Shown: one piece after another, positions 26,641 through 35,000 of the stretch
How positions within the stretch are numbered: position 1 is the first letter of the stretch
Layout: the number at the start of each line of letters is the position of its first letter
NCBI RefSeq assembly: GCF_001486585.1
Contig: NZ_LN909044.1
Coordinates: forward strand, 379,002 to 439,316
DNA length: 60,315 nt
Direction of reading: 5' to 3'
Source of the DNA: Paenibacillus senegalimassiliensis
GTDB taxonomy: Bacteria > Bacillota > Bacilli > Paenibacillales > Paenibacillaceae
Translations under genes and position numbers: made by a program
Notes under the pieces: model-generated
What the model saw: the letters and a program-made list of their open reading frames with translations, nothing else
Told to the model about the DNA's origin: nothing
The model's database searches: none

Positions 26641-28631
26641 TTGCTCCAGCACCTTTCAATGATTTGCCAAGCCAGTACGGCAATCAACCCTACTACTAAG
26701 CCCAATCCTAATCCCAACACGCCGCGAATCAAGGAAAGGACAGCCGGTGTATGAATATGCGCGAACGTATCCACCATTGATAGTTGTCCCATCACAGCCA
26801 AAATCATGGCGAACAGCGGCCAACGATAACGACAGGCAGCAAAGATGCCCACGATAAATAACGGATGCGCCAGTAAAAATTCTTTATTGCGCGGACGTAC
26901 GCCAAAGGCATTTTCCAGGAAAGATCGGAAAGCAGCTTCCCCAGGCAACAGCGTTCCCGCATTTCCGGTACGAGAGAGATAATACAAGGCAGCTACACCC
27001 AGAACCGCAGCGATCGCAACCCATAATACTGTAATCGGCATCCGCAACCAGTTGCGAAGCTCCTCGGCCACGGAATTACCACGGTACAGGAACACATAAA
27101 TGGCAATAAGCAATATCGGAGCCAGATGCAGCAGACTAACACCACGGAATTGATTCAGCACCAGACTATAAGTAATGTTATTCAGCAGAGCAATCACAAA
27201 AGGTACCGCAGCGAGCGACAATACCGAGGTTTTCAGATACAAAACGATGGTATGAGTCAGCCTACGTGCTCCTGTCATGTCGGGATGCTTCTCCCGTAGC
27301 TCTTCTACTTTACGAATAGCCAGCACCACAGCAATCGTTGGTGCACTAATTGCAGCAAATAGCGCGAGCGACTGCTCGAGCAGAGCCGGGCGCAATACAT
27401 ATAGTCCGCCGGAGCCAACCCACCCTAGAACAAAGGAAGCCAAGGTTAACGAAGGTAGGAAACACGATACTAATAACGCAATAAAAGCTACGCTCCCTAG
27501 TACAACTAATGCTTTCAGATAAGTTTGCCAGCTTGCATCGTATACCTTAAAGGCTTCCGCAGGAGCAAACTCAAAGCCGTTATTTTCAATACGCTGAACC
27601 GCATTCCCGGGAGCTTGCAACGACCGGACCAAATTATCTATCGGGTTCGTAATCGCTGCCTTGGCAGCATCCTTGGAAGCGGAAGCGTTAAGATAAATCA
27701 TTCGAATGTTCCGGTCCTTTGTCGCAAGCGCAAATCGATCTGCTAACGTTTCCGGACTTTGAACCGCTTCGCCGTCCGTCAGTGAATGAAGACGAACCAC
27801 GTTGTAGTCAGTGAGATAAGCGAGGGTATTAAAACCTTTTTGCGGTGCCTTCAGCCCCTCAATAACCGCAATACCAAGCTCATGTTCATTCAGCAAATTA
27901 GCAAAAGCCTGCAAGCTGTTCTTCGACTCATCCTCATTGAAGCCCTTCACAGATTCACCGTCAAACAAAATACGCGTAACCCCATGCTCGGCAAAAAAGC
28001 CTAATTGTTCATCCAGTGCCTCTTGATCGTACGGCACGTTGTCCGACAAACGGGGGAGAATATGAAAACCCTTATCCTGAAGCATAGAGAATGCGATTGG
28101 GTCCAGCGGCAACGGCTTCATGAGTGCTTCCTCCATACCCATACCGATAGCCAGTCCAGCCTGATTTTGATAGCTCCAGTTAGCCACCGTCACGTCCAGT
28201 TGACCAAATGCTTCTCTAATTAATGAACTCAATTGTTCTTCATTCGCCTGACTTGTGAAAGCAATATAAGTGTAATTGCCATCAGGCGATATGACACTCT
28301 GGTTCAGCTTAGCGGCTTCCAATGAACTGAAGACCATAATCCGACGCGTCTTCGACAATTCATCCAGCGTGCTCTCAAACATCGCCATCGTTGTCACGCC
28401 GGCTTCTTTTAACCGATCCAGTTGCTCATCCATATAGGTTGCCGGAGCCGCTTGATAGGACGCGATATCCACCAACGCCCGATAATTAAAGACAAACTCC
28501 ACTTTATTTGCAGAAGATTCCGTCTGCACCCGTTGTACGATTATCGGCAAGGATGCCAAAATTCCCACGATTACTAAAACCCACAACCATTTGCGGGAGA
28601 CGTTATTCCATCGTTGCCAACTCTGAATCAC
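26613..28631 (-). CDS. DUF5693-type polytopic membrane protein, possible CsaA-like partner of CsaB
   Basis: 672 residues from a GTG start after GAGGAGG. One N-terminal membrane segment (about 16-32) is followed by an extracytoplasmic domain of about 340 residues (AGVTTMAMFESTL, HGVTRILFDGESV) and then about ten membrane segments to the C-terminus. In Paenibacillus and relatives such genes stand beside csaB; in B. anthracis the partner csaA encodes a membrane protein thought to move oligosaccharide across the membrane. An equivalent role here is inferred from position and topology, not from a recognised motif. Confidence 0.75.
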   Translation of the reverse strand: MIQSWQRWNNVSRKWLWVLVIVGILASLPIIVQRVQTESSANKVEFVFNYRALVDIASYQAAPATYMDEQLDRLKEAGVTTMAMFESTLDELSKTRRIMVFSSLEAAKLNQSVISPDGNYTYIAFTSQANEEQLSSLIREAFGQLDVTVANWSYQNQAGLAIGMGMEEALMKPLPLDPIAFSMLQDKGFHILPRLSDNVPYDQEALDEQLGFFAEHGVTRILFDGESVKGFNEDESKNSLQAFANLLNEHELGIAVIEGLKAPQKGFNTLAYLTDYNVVRLHSLTDGEAVQSPETLADRFALATKDRNIRMIYLNASASKDAAKAAITNPIDNLVRSLQAPGNAVQRIENNGFEFAPAEAFKVYDASWQTYLKALVVLGSVAFIALLVSCFLPSLTLASFVLGWVGSGGLYVLRPALLEQSLALFAAISAPTIAVVLAIRKVEELREKHPDMTGARRLTHTIVLYLKTSVLSLAAVPFVIALLNNITYSLVLNQFRGVSLLHLAPILLIAIYVFLYRGNSVAEELRNWLRMPITVLWVAIAAVLGVAALYYLSRTGNAGTLLPGEAAFRSFLENAFGVRPRNKEFLLAHPLFIVGIFAACRYRWPLFAMILAVMGQLSMVDTFAHIHTPAVLSLIRGVLGLGLGLVVGLIAVLAWQIIERCWSKWSPRLLKP

Positions 28632-28655
28632 TTCGGTACCTCCTCAAAATATCTC

Positions 28656-30377
28656 CTAACGATCTACCCGGGCAAGCACTTCCTGCTGCATCGCTTCCAA
28701 TCGGGCCTTAGCATCCTCATTTGAGGTTCCACGTACACCGAAATAGAATTTAATTTTCGGCTCCGTGCCGGAAGGACGCAAGCAGAACCATGAACCATCC
28801 GTCAGCAAAAATTTCAAAACATCGCCCTTCGGCAGTCCATCAAGGCCAAGCGTGTAATCAAGCACATCTGCAACCCCTACACCCGCAACCTCCTGCGGCG
28901 GTGCAGAACGGAACTCCTCCATCAGTGCGTTGATTTGGGCCAAACCGTCTTTGCCCTTGAGCGTACGGGAAGCCAAAGTCTCCCGGTAGTAGCCAAACTG
29001 GGCATACAGTTCCTCCAAAACATCCAACAGCGTTTTTCCTTGACGCTTGTAATAAGCTGCCGCTTCACAGAACAGCGTGGAGGCTACGATAGCATCTTTG
29101 TCCCGGGCATAATTTCCCGCCAGATAACCATAGCTTTCCTCATAACCGAATAAATAAGTATAATCTCCGCTGGCTTCAAATTCGTTCATCTTCTCGCCAA
29201 TATATTTGAAGCCCGTCAGCGTATTAAATACCTCTGCTCCGTAGTGGCAGGCGATTACAGCCCCTAGCTCACTAGTTACAATCGTTTTTACTACAGCACC
29301 ATTCTTCGGCAGCGTTCCGGCTTCCTTCATTTGGCTAAGTACATAGTGAACGAGCAAAGAGCCGGATTGGTTACCTGTCAAAATTTCATATTCTCCATCA
29401 GCCGTTCTTACCACGGCTCCCATCCGGTCCGCATCAGGGTCTGTACCAATAAGCAGATCAGCCCCCACCTGCTTGCCAAGTTCAATAGCCATTTTAAAAG
29501 CTTCCCGTTCTTCCGGGTTCGGAGACTTCACGGTAGGGAAATCGCCGTCAGGCAGTTCTTGCTCCTTCACAATATGAACCTGGGTAAAACCGATTTTCGT
29601 AAGTACGCGTCGCACCGGCAAATTCCCAGTTCCATGCAGTGGAGTGAAGACCACGACCACATCCTTGGCAGCCCCTGCGGCCATTAGTTCACGGTTCACG
29701 CTAGTATTTGCCACCACTTCCGCAAATGCTTCGTCTTCAGCTTCTCCCAGCCAAACAAGCAACCCTTGGGCTTCAGCTTCCTCACGGCTAAGACGTTTCA
29801 CTTGCGCAAATGATGAGATAGCCTGAATCCGGTCAATGACCTCCTCCGCTTCATGCGGAACCAACTGTCCCCCCGTAGCATTGTATACTTTGTATCCATT
29901 GTATTCAGGTGGGTTATGGCTTGCTGTAACAACAATACCACCGGTAGCACCAAGATCACGCACACTGAAGGACAATTGCGGCGTTGGACGCAACGATAGG
30001 AATAACTTGGCTACAATGCCGTTACCGGCCAATACCAAAGCAGCTTCAAGCGCAAACTCCGGCGAGAAGTGACGGCAATCATGAGCAATGACAACCGAAG
30101 GTTGGCCTGCCTTGCCTGCATGCGCCTTCAAGATATACTCCGCAAATCCCTGGGAAGCCCGGGCTACCGTATAACGATTCATCCGGTTGCTGCCTGCACC
30201 GATCACACCACGCAATCCACCTGTACCAAATTCCAAATCCCGATAGAACCGATCCTCTAGTTCTACGGGGTTAGTCTTCTCTAAATCACGCAATTCCTGT
30301 TTGGTGCCTTCATCAATAGACGGGTCTTGCAACCATCCTTTTACTTTTTCCAGAACGGCTTGGCTGATTTCAGTCAT
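28656..30377 (-). CDS. pgcA: Phosphoglucomutase / phospho-sugar mutase
   Basis: 573 residues, full-length for the PgcA type. It interconverts glucose-6-phosphate and glucose-1-phosphate, feeding UDP-glucose and wall polymer synthesis. Motifs: FGTGGLRGVIGAGSNRMN (N-terminal), the active serine loop GGIVVTASHNP, the metal loop IGTDPDADRMG, the sugar loop YLFGYEESYGYL and the phosphate loop LRPSGTEPKIKFYF. ATG follows AAGGAGGAG. It stands immediately upstream of the csaB group, so it may supply sugar phosphate for the same polymer. Confidence 0.95.
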   Translation of the reverse strand: MTEISQAVLEKVKGWLQDPSIDEGTKQELRDLEKTNPVELEDRFYRDLEFGTGGLRGVIGAGSNRMNRYTVARASQGFAEYILKAHAGKAGQPSVVIAHDCRHFSPEFALEAALVLAGNGIVAKLFLSLRPTPQLSFSVRDLGATGGIVVTASHNPPEYNGYKVYNATGGQLVPHEAEEVIDRIQAISSFAQVKRLSREEAEAQGLLVWLGEAEDEAFAEVVANTSVNRELMAAGAAKDVVVVFTPLHGTGNLPVRRVLTKIGFTQVHIVKEQELPDGDFPTVKSPNPEEREAFKMAIELGKQVGADLLIGTDPDADRMGAVVRTADGEYEILTGNQSGSLLVHYVLSQMKEAGTLPKNGAVVKTIVTSELGAVIACHYGAEVFNTLTGFKYIGEKMNEFEASGDYTYLFGYEESYGYLAGNYARDKDAIVASTLFCEAAAYYKRQGKTLLDVLEELYAQFGYYRETLASRTLKGKDGLAQINALMEEFRSAPPQEVAGVGVADVLDYTLGLDGLPKGDVLKFLLTDGSWFCLRPSGTEPKIKFYFGVRGTSNEDAKARLEAMQQEVLARVDR

Positions 30378-30400
30378 GGCTGTTTCTCCTCCTTAACATC

Positions 30401-30823
30401 TTAAGACAAAGCAAACATAATTTCGCCTTCGGCGACAATCTTATCTTCTACCTTAGCTACGGCCCGTCCTTTGCCAATTGAGCCCTTCATACGAATGACA
30501 TCAACCTCCAGACGCAACGTATCCCCCGGGACAACCTGTCCACGGAAGCGGAAGCCGTCGAGTCCAGCTAAGAAACCAATCTTCCCCCGGTTGCTCTCCA
30601 CATTCAATATAGCTACGGCTCCAACTTGAGCAAGTGCCTCAGTAATCAGGACGCCAGGCATTACAGGATAGCCAGGGAAATGTCCGGTAAAGAAAGGCTC
30701 GTTAATCGTTACGTTCTTGATTCCGACGGCACGCTTTCCTTCCTCCAATTCAATAATCCGGTCCACTAGCAAGAAGGGAGGACGATGAGGCAAAATCTCC
30801 TGAATTTCATTTGTATTTAACAT
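30401..30823 (-). CDS. fabZ: 3-hydroxyacyl-ACP dehydratase FabZ
   Basis: 140 residues. It dehydrates 3-hydroxyacyl-ACP in fatty acid elongation. The hot-dog fold motifs are [11 protein letters not shown] and [20 protein letters not shown], the latter with the catalytic His and Glu. The ATG at 30823 follows AAGGAG; an open frame continues 19 codons further upstream but that part is dispersed-repeat sequence and is unlikely to be translated. In B. subtilis fabZ also lies downstream of flhO-flhP. Confidence 0.95.
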   Translation of the reverse strand: MLNTNEIQEILPHRPPFLLVDRIIELEEGKRAVGIKNVTINEPFFTGHFPGYPVMPGVLITEALAQVGAVAILNVESNRGKIGFLAGLDGFRFRGQVVPGDTLRLEVDVIRMKGSIGKGRAVAKVEDKIVAEGEIMFALS

Positions 30824-30854
30824 ATGTATATCTCCTTTCGGTTCATTATATTTG

Positions 30855-30924
30855 GATTCAAGATTCGACGTCGAGTCCACTTCCTGAGTTCCTTCGTGAT
30901 CAAAAGATGACTTTTTGAACTACC
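30855..30924 (+). repeat. Dispersed structured repeat, partial copy B
   Basis: About 70 bp matching the right-hand third of copy A (1668-1735), including the palindrome GATTCGACGTCGAGTC and the end TGACTTTTTGAACTACCT. The left two-thirds are absent. It lies directly upstream of fabZ, 32 nt before the start codon, so it forms part of the fabZ leader. Confidence 0.8.
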
Positions 30925-30968
30925 TTCGAGTGAATAAAAACAGCGGGTTCCGGTCACACTGTAGTTAT

Positions 30969-31053
30969 CCTTCGCCTCTGCAGAAGCGAAGGTTAAGATA
31001 AGGGGCTTATCCGCAAGCGACTACATGTCGTTTACGGATGAAGCCCTTTTTTT
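30969..31053 (+). terminator. Orphan plus-strand intrinsic terminator and upstream hairpin; possible small RNA end
   Basis: Two successive hairpins: a near-perfect palindrome (30969-30992, arms CCTTCGC/GCGAAGG with TCTGCAGA inside) and a long stem (31003-31046, GGGCTT/AAGCCC outside, CGAC/GTCG inside, loop TACAT) followed by seven T on the plus strand. On the minus strand the second hairpin has no T-run. No plus-strand gene lies upstream. The 383-bp gap 30824-31206 also holds copy B and the terminator at 31091-31119. Confidence 0.6.
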
Positions 31054-31090
31054 ACATACAGTCCCCCATCATTATACAGTTTCCGCACAC

Positions 31091-31119
31091 AAAAAGAAAA
31101 CTCCCGTTCGCCGAGAGTT
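31091..31119 (-). terminator. Rho-independent terminator of the mbl-flhO-flhP-epuA group
   Basis: Seven-bp stem with one mismatch (31099-31105 with 31113-31119), 7-nt loop, followed on the minus strand by TTCTTTTT; about 90 nt after the last stop codon of the group. Confidence 0.7.
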
Positions 31120-31206
31120 TGTGGATATTTCTGGTTCATTTATTCTGTTTCTTCTATTATATATGCGCTTATATACGCTGGATTTACCTTCGGCGCTCGC
31201 TCCTGC

Positions 31207-31407
31207 TCAAGGTGCGAATACGAGATCAAATACATGACGCCATGTAGACCAATTCCAAATCTCCGACGGGTCCTGCTTACCAAATACAACGTAGCCGACG
31301 ACCGTACCTCCGGCCAATGCCAGCACAAGAATTAGCAATATAATGACAATGCGCAGGATTGAGACCCATGCCGCACGTCTTACCACCGGTTCATTCTCCT
31401 TACTCAT
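31207..31407 (-). CDS. Small single-span membrane protein, EpuA family
   Basis: 66 residues from the ATG after AGGTGG. A basic N-terminus (VVRRAAWVSILRIV) leads into one membrane segment (about 18-40, ending VVGYVVFGK), then a short outside tail DPSEIWNWSTWRHVFDLV. This layout and the W-x-H-x-x-D/DL-V ending fit the EpuA family (PF11772), found after flhP-like genes in Bacillales and often mislabelled as an RNA polymerase beta subunit. Biochemical function is unknown. It follows flhP by 12 nt. Confidence 0.75.
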   Translation of the reverse strand: MSKENEPVVRRAAWVSILRIVIILLILVLALAGGTVVGYVVFGKQDPSEIWNWSTWRHVFDLVFAP

Positions 31408-31419
31408 GCAAATTACCAC

Positions 31420-32241
31420 CTATCCGCGCAAGTTGTTGGCCAGGCCCATCATCGTCTCACCAGAAGTCAATGCCCGGGCCGCCAGTTGGTACGCGCGCTG
31501 CACTTGCACCATCTCAGCCATTTCATCTGTTAAATTCACGTTAGATTCTTCCAACATCCCTTGACGTACACGCGCTTGACGATTCTGCGGCAAAGTTAGC
31601 GTATCCACCAAAGCCGCCGCTGGATCTACACCTTCAGCCAAAACAAACAAGTTATCTCCTCTTTGCTGCAGGGCTTCAGGCCGTTCAGGAGTAAGCAAGG
31701 CAATCCGCCCGAGAGCAGTGGTCTCTTCTCCCTCTGTAGCCAGAATGTTTCCCTGTTCATCAATGCTTAGTGCTGCATTCGCAGAAAAGGTGATCGGATC
31801 ACCCTCCGCATTGAGCAGGACATAACCTTGATTATTCACCAGAAAAGCGGCTTCCTCATCATCCGGATCAGGCTGGACATGAAAATCCCCCGCACGAGTG
31901 TAGACCACTGTGCCATCAGGAGTCAGAGCACTAAACAAAGCATTCCCTTCAATGGCCAGATCCGTAAAGTTACCTGTTTCCTTGAATGAGCCTTGCTCAA
32001 AGCTCAAACCTATATGAGACATTCTCGAACCAAATCCAAGGTTAAAGCCCGAAGGAGTTGCCCGCCCAGGCAAGGACAAATCCGAAGTATGCTGCTGCAC
32101 TCGGGTTAAAGTATCCTCAAAGCTGGCTTCCTTGCGCTTATATCCTACTGTATTCACATTGGCTATATTGTCAGCAAGCAGATCCAGCCGTTGCTGTATC
32201 CCACTCATGGTTACCATCGCGCCGATGACAGAGTTATTCAT
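31420..32241 (-). CDS. flhP: Flagellar rod/hook-basal body protein FlhP (FlgG-like)
   Basis: 273 residues. Members of this family form the flagellar rod. The N-terminal signature is GIQQRLDLLADNIANVNTVGYK and the C-terminal one SNVNLTDEMAEMVQVQRAYQ, both typical of axial proteins exported by the flagellar type III apparatus without a signal peptide. ATG follows AGGAGGTG. It lies 31 bp after flhO in the same transcription unit as mbl, as in B. subtilis, away from the main flagellar operon. Confidence 0.9.
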   Translation of the reverse strand: MNNSVIGAMVTMSGIQQRLDLLADNIANVNTVGYKRKEASFEDTLTRVQQHTSDLSLPGRATPSGFNLGFGSRMSHIGLSFEQGSFKETGNFTDLAIEGNALFSALTPDGTVVYTRAGDFHVQPDPDDEEAAFLVNNQGYVLLNAEGDPITFSANAALSIDEQGNILATEGEETTALGRIALLTPERPEALQQRGDNLFVLAEGVDPAAALVDTLTLPQNRQARVRQGMLEESNVNLTDEMAEMVQVQRAYQLAARALTSGETMMGLANNLRG

Positions 32242-32272
32242 GTCGCACCTCCTGTTTTAAGCAGCCCTTACA

Positions 32273-33169
32273 TTATACACGGCCAATTTCATTAACCGCT
32301 TTATCCAGGCTTCTATCGTAATATTGGATGACCTTTTGGTTCGATTCATAAGCCCGTTGGGCCGTCATGAGATCCACCATTGATTGGGCCGTATCCACGT
32401 TGGATACTTCCAGATATCTTTGCCGTACCTCGGCTGCATCACCTGCGGCCAAAGCCCGAACGCCCGCTGCTTGCTCATTGTCGATGCGGTAGACCCCGTG
32501 GCCATCCCGGATCATCTGATGGGGCTGCTCCACAACGGTAATGCCCAAGGTAGCAATGTCCACCTGTTCTCCGGCAGCGTCGATTCCTGTCAAATTTCCT
32601 GCGTTGTCACTAATCAAAGTATCAACTGCTACACCCACAGGTAAAATAACAGGGTCACCATCCACATCAAGCACCTGATGACCAGCAGAAGTTCTCAGTT
32701 CGCCTTCGGTATTTACCCGAAAGCTGCCGTCCCGCGTATAGCGGACGTTGCCTTCCTGATCTTCCACAGCAAAAAAGGCCTGTGGCTGATAGAGCACTTC
32801 GCCATCCTCCGTTATAAACTTCCCGGAGGCATCAAAAGGGATCGCTTCCCCAGTAGCTGGATCAACCAGACCAAGGCTAGAGATTAATGCGAAATCGGTC
32901 AGTTTACCGGTCTCCTTCAGATCTCCTTGCGCAAACGAGGCCATGCTCTCTTCCGCAAACACTCCGTTCATGAGCTTCCCGATCGCAAGCTTGCCACCCG
33001 TCTGCTTATCGCCCACCAAAGAAATCAACATTTCGGGAAAAGAATGGGCTACCGTGTTCACCTGCTTATAACCCGGGGTGTTCAAATTAGCAATATTCTG
33101 CGTCACCGTATCGTGACGCCGCTGCTCCGCTATCATGCCGGAGGCTGCGGTATAGAGACCTCTTAACAT
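32273..33169 (-). CDS. flhO: Flagellar rod/hook-basal body protein FlhO (FlgG-like)
   Basis: 298 residues. N-terminal motif MLRGLYTAASGMIAEQRRHD with DTVTQNIANLNTPGYK, middle FAVEDQEGNVRYTRDGSF, and C-terminal LEVSNVDTAQSMVDLMTAQR are all features of FlgG/FlhO axial proteins. ATG follows GGAGGG. It stands 74 bp downstream of mbl and directly upstream of flhP, the order seen in B. subtilis. Confidence 0.9.
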   Translation of the reverse strand: MLRGLYTAASGMIAEQRRHDTVTQNIANLNTPGYKQVNTVAHSFPEMLISLVGDKQTGGKLAIGKLMNGVFAEESMASFAQGDLKETGKLTDFALISSLGLVDPATGEAIPFDASGKFITEDGEVLYQPQAFFAVEDQEGNVRYTRDGSFRVNTEGELRTSAGHQVLDVDGDPVILPVGVAVDTLISDNAGNLTGIDAAGEQVDIATLGITVVEQPHQMIRDGHGVYRIDNEQAAGVRALAAGDAAEVRQRYLEVSNVDTAQSMVDLMTAQRAYESNQKVIQYYDRSLDKAVNEIGRV

Positions 33170-33243
33170 GGCCTTCCCTCCAAACTATCTATATATTCAG
33201 CGCCCCTAAGAGGCGATTCATTCCTTCTTTATATATCGGCGGA

Positions 33244-34239
33244 TCAGAACTTTTTCTTAAGCACCTTGTCCAAATTATCAAGCATGATGCCCGTCCCCTT
33301 CACAACGCAATGCATGGGGTCTTCGGCAATCAATACAGGAACCCGCAGCTCTTCGGCAAGTAGCTCGTCCAATCCATTCAGCAGAGCGCCTCCCCCTGTC
33401 AGGATGACACCTCGATCAATAATGTCAGCGGATAATTCCGGCGGAGTGCGCTCGAGCACCGATTTTGCCGCAGATACAATAGAGGAGATTGGATCAGCTA
33501 ACGCCTCTTGTATCTCATTAGCCGTAATTGTAATCGTTAGCGGAAGTCCGGATACCATGTCGCGACCACGAATATCCATTTCGGCCACGCGTCCGTTCGG
33601 ATATACCGTCCCAATTCCAATCTTGATGTCCTCTGCGGTACGTTCCCCGATCAACAGCTTATATTTGGTTTTGATATATTTGATAATGGACGAGTCGAAC
33701 TTGTCCCCCGCTATTTTAATAGACGAGGCCGTGACGATATCTCCCATAGAGAGCACCGCCACGTCCGTCGTCCCACCGCCGATATCGACAACCATGTTGC
33801 CGCTAGGCTCATAGATATCCATGCCAGCGCCGATGGCAGCGGCCTTTGGCTCTTCTTCCAGAAATACTTCCTTGGCACCGCTATGCTCAGCAGCTTCCCG
33901 AATTGATTTTTGCTCAACAGATGTAATATTCGTTGGAGCACAGATCAAAATTCGCGGGTGGCTGTACCAGCTTCGGCCCCCTACCCGATCTATAAAATAT
34001 TTCAGCATCGTTTCCGTAACTTCAAAATCGGCAATAACCCCATCGCGCAAGGGACGAATCGCAATGATATTTCCAGGCGTGCGGCCTACCATGCGTCTCG
34101 CCTCTTCACCTACGGCCAGCACTCGTCTCCCGTCGCTATCGATCGCAACAACAGAAGGCTCGTCAAGAACGACTCCCTTTCCTTTGACATGAATCAGCAC
34201 ATTGGCTGTGCCCAAATCAATACCAATATCCTTGCTCAT
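33244..34239 (-). CDS. mbl: MreB-like actin Mbl
   Basis: 331 residues. Bacterial actin that directs lateral wall synthesis from beneath the membrane. Motifs: IGIDLGTANVLIHVKGKGVVL (phosphate 1 region), MVVDIGGGTTDVAVLSMGDI (phosphate 2), and ILTGGGALLNGLDELLAE (adenosine). The second of two adjacent ATG codons is chosen because GGGGG lies 8 nt before it. Located between spoIIID and flhO as in B. subtilis, which favours Mbl over MreB or MreBH. In the 226-bp gap upstream, TATGGTAT occurs twice (near 34410 and 34425); no clear promoter was assigned. Confidence 0.92.
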   Translation of the reverse strand: MSKDIGIDLGTANVLIHVKGKGVVLDEPSVVAIDSDGRRVLAVGEEARRMVGRTPGNIIAIRPLRDGVIADFEVTETMLKYFIDRVGGRSWYSHPRILICAPTNITSVEQKSIREAAEHSGAKEVFLEEEPKAAAIGAGMDIYEPSGNMVVDIGGGTTDVAVLSMGDIVTASSIKIAGDKFDSSIIKYIKTKYKLLIGERTAEDIKIGIGTVYPNGRVAEMDIRGRDMVSGLPLTITITANEIQEALADPISSIVSAAKSVLERTPPELSADIIDRGVILTGGGALLNGLDELLAEELRVPVLIAEDPMHCVVKGTGIMLDNLDKVLKKKF

Positions 34240-34481
34240 CATTTGATCCCCCAAAGCGTATTTTTGTAGATCACGGAAAGGAAGTGCTGCCTATTTCCAT
34301 GCCATATGGTAAAAGTGTCCCTTAGCGCAGAAGTTGAAATTCGACAAAAGTCGATGCAAATCGTTGATTTTCGGGATAATTGGATGAAAATCCACATAAT
34401 CTTATACCATATTTAAAAATACCATACTTTAGGGGATGTATTCAATGATAATCGTCCGATAGAACGCTGCCATACACACCA

Positions 34482-34766
34482 CTAATTTAAGGAGCTGATC
34501 ACCTCTCGTTTAGGTTCCCCTTTTTTTTTGTACTTAATCTTCGTCGCTTCTCCTCCGCGTAGATGGCGAATGGATTTGTGGTATTCGAGAATGTGCTTGA
34601 CCTGATCGGCTAAATCCGGATTAATCTCCGGCAAGCGTTCCGTTAAATCCTTGTGCACCGTGCTTTTTGATACGCCAAACTCTTTGGCGATCGTCCGAAC
34701 CGTATGCCGCGTCTCCACGATGCACCGCCCTATTTTAATCGTCCGTTCCTTGATGTAATCGTGCAC
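34482..34766 (-). CDS. spoIIID: Sporulation transcription factor SpoIIID
   Basis: 94 residues from a GTG start after AGGGAGG. SpoIIID is a mother-cell DNA-binding protein acting with sigma-E and sigma-K. The helix-turn-helix is clear: TVRTIAKEFGVSKSTVHKDL, followed by LPEINPDLADQVKHIL and the HLRGG segment. The C-terminus contains a run of nine A residues in the mRNA (KKKG codons). A sigma-E-type promoter precedes it. Confidence 0.95.
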   Translation of the reverse strand: MHDYIKERTIKIGRCIVETRHTVRTIAKEFGVSKSTVHKDLTERLPEINPDLADQVKHILEYHKSIRHLRGGEATKIKYKKKGEPKREVISSLN

Positions 34767-34801
34767 GCTCCCGCCTCCCTCAACTCGAGATAGTTTGGTA
34801 C

Positions 34802-34829
34802 ATTATATGAGGGGCGGGCCTATATATTC
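34802..34829 (-). promoter_or_regulatory. Candidate sigma-E promoter of spoIIID
   Basis: On the minus strand GAATATA (34829-34823), 13-nt spacer, CATATAAT (34809-34802). This matches the sigma-E -35 (KMATATT) in six of seven and -10 (CATACAAT) in seven of eight positions. spoIIID is sigma-E dependent in B. subtilis, which agrees. Confidence 0.65.
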
Positions 34830-34908
34830 TTTGTTTCCAAGCCTGACAAGCCTGGGCGAGGCCATTTATTTTACGGACAACCTTGGAGAGCGTGGTGAAT
34901 AACTACGC

Positions 34909-34933
34909 AAAAAAAGGAGAGCTTTCGCTCTCC
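34909..34933 (-). terminator. Rho-independent terminator of spoIIQ
   Basis: Perfect GGAGAGC/GCTCTCC stem with a GAAA tetraloop on the minus strand, followed by T7; 67 nt after the spoIIQ stop. Confidence 0.93.
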
Positions 34934-35000
34934 GTGGGCAGCATTAACGTATTCTTGCTTCAAAAATACGCGCCTGCCTTATAGGTTAGATGGGTTTAAC

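Noticed and set aside
30824..30880. N-terminal extension of fabZ by 19 codons
   Set aside because: The added codons come from dispersed repeat copy B, and the internal ATG has a good AAGGAG site and the normal family start.
34521..34529. Programmed slippage at the nine-base homopolymer in spoIIID
   Set aside because: The run is near the 3' end and shifting the frame would only change a few C-terminal residues; nothing shows that it is used.
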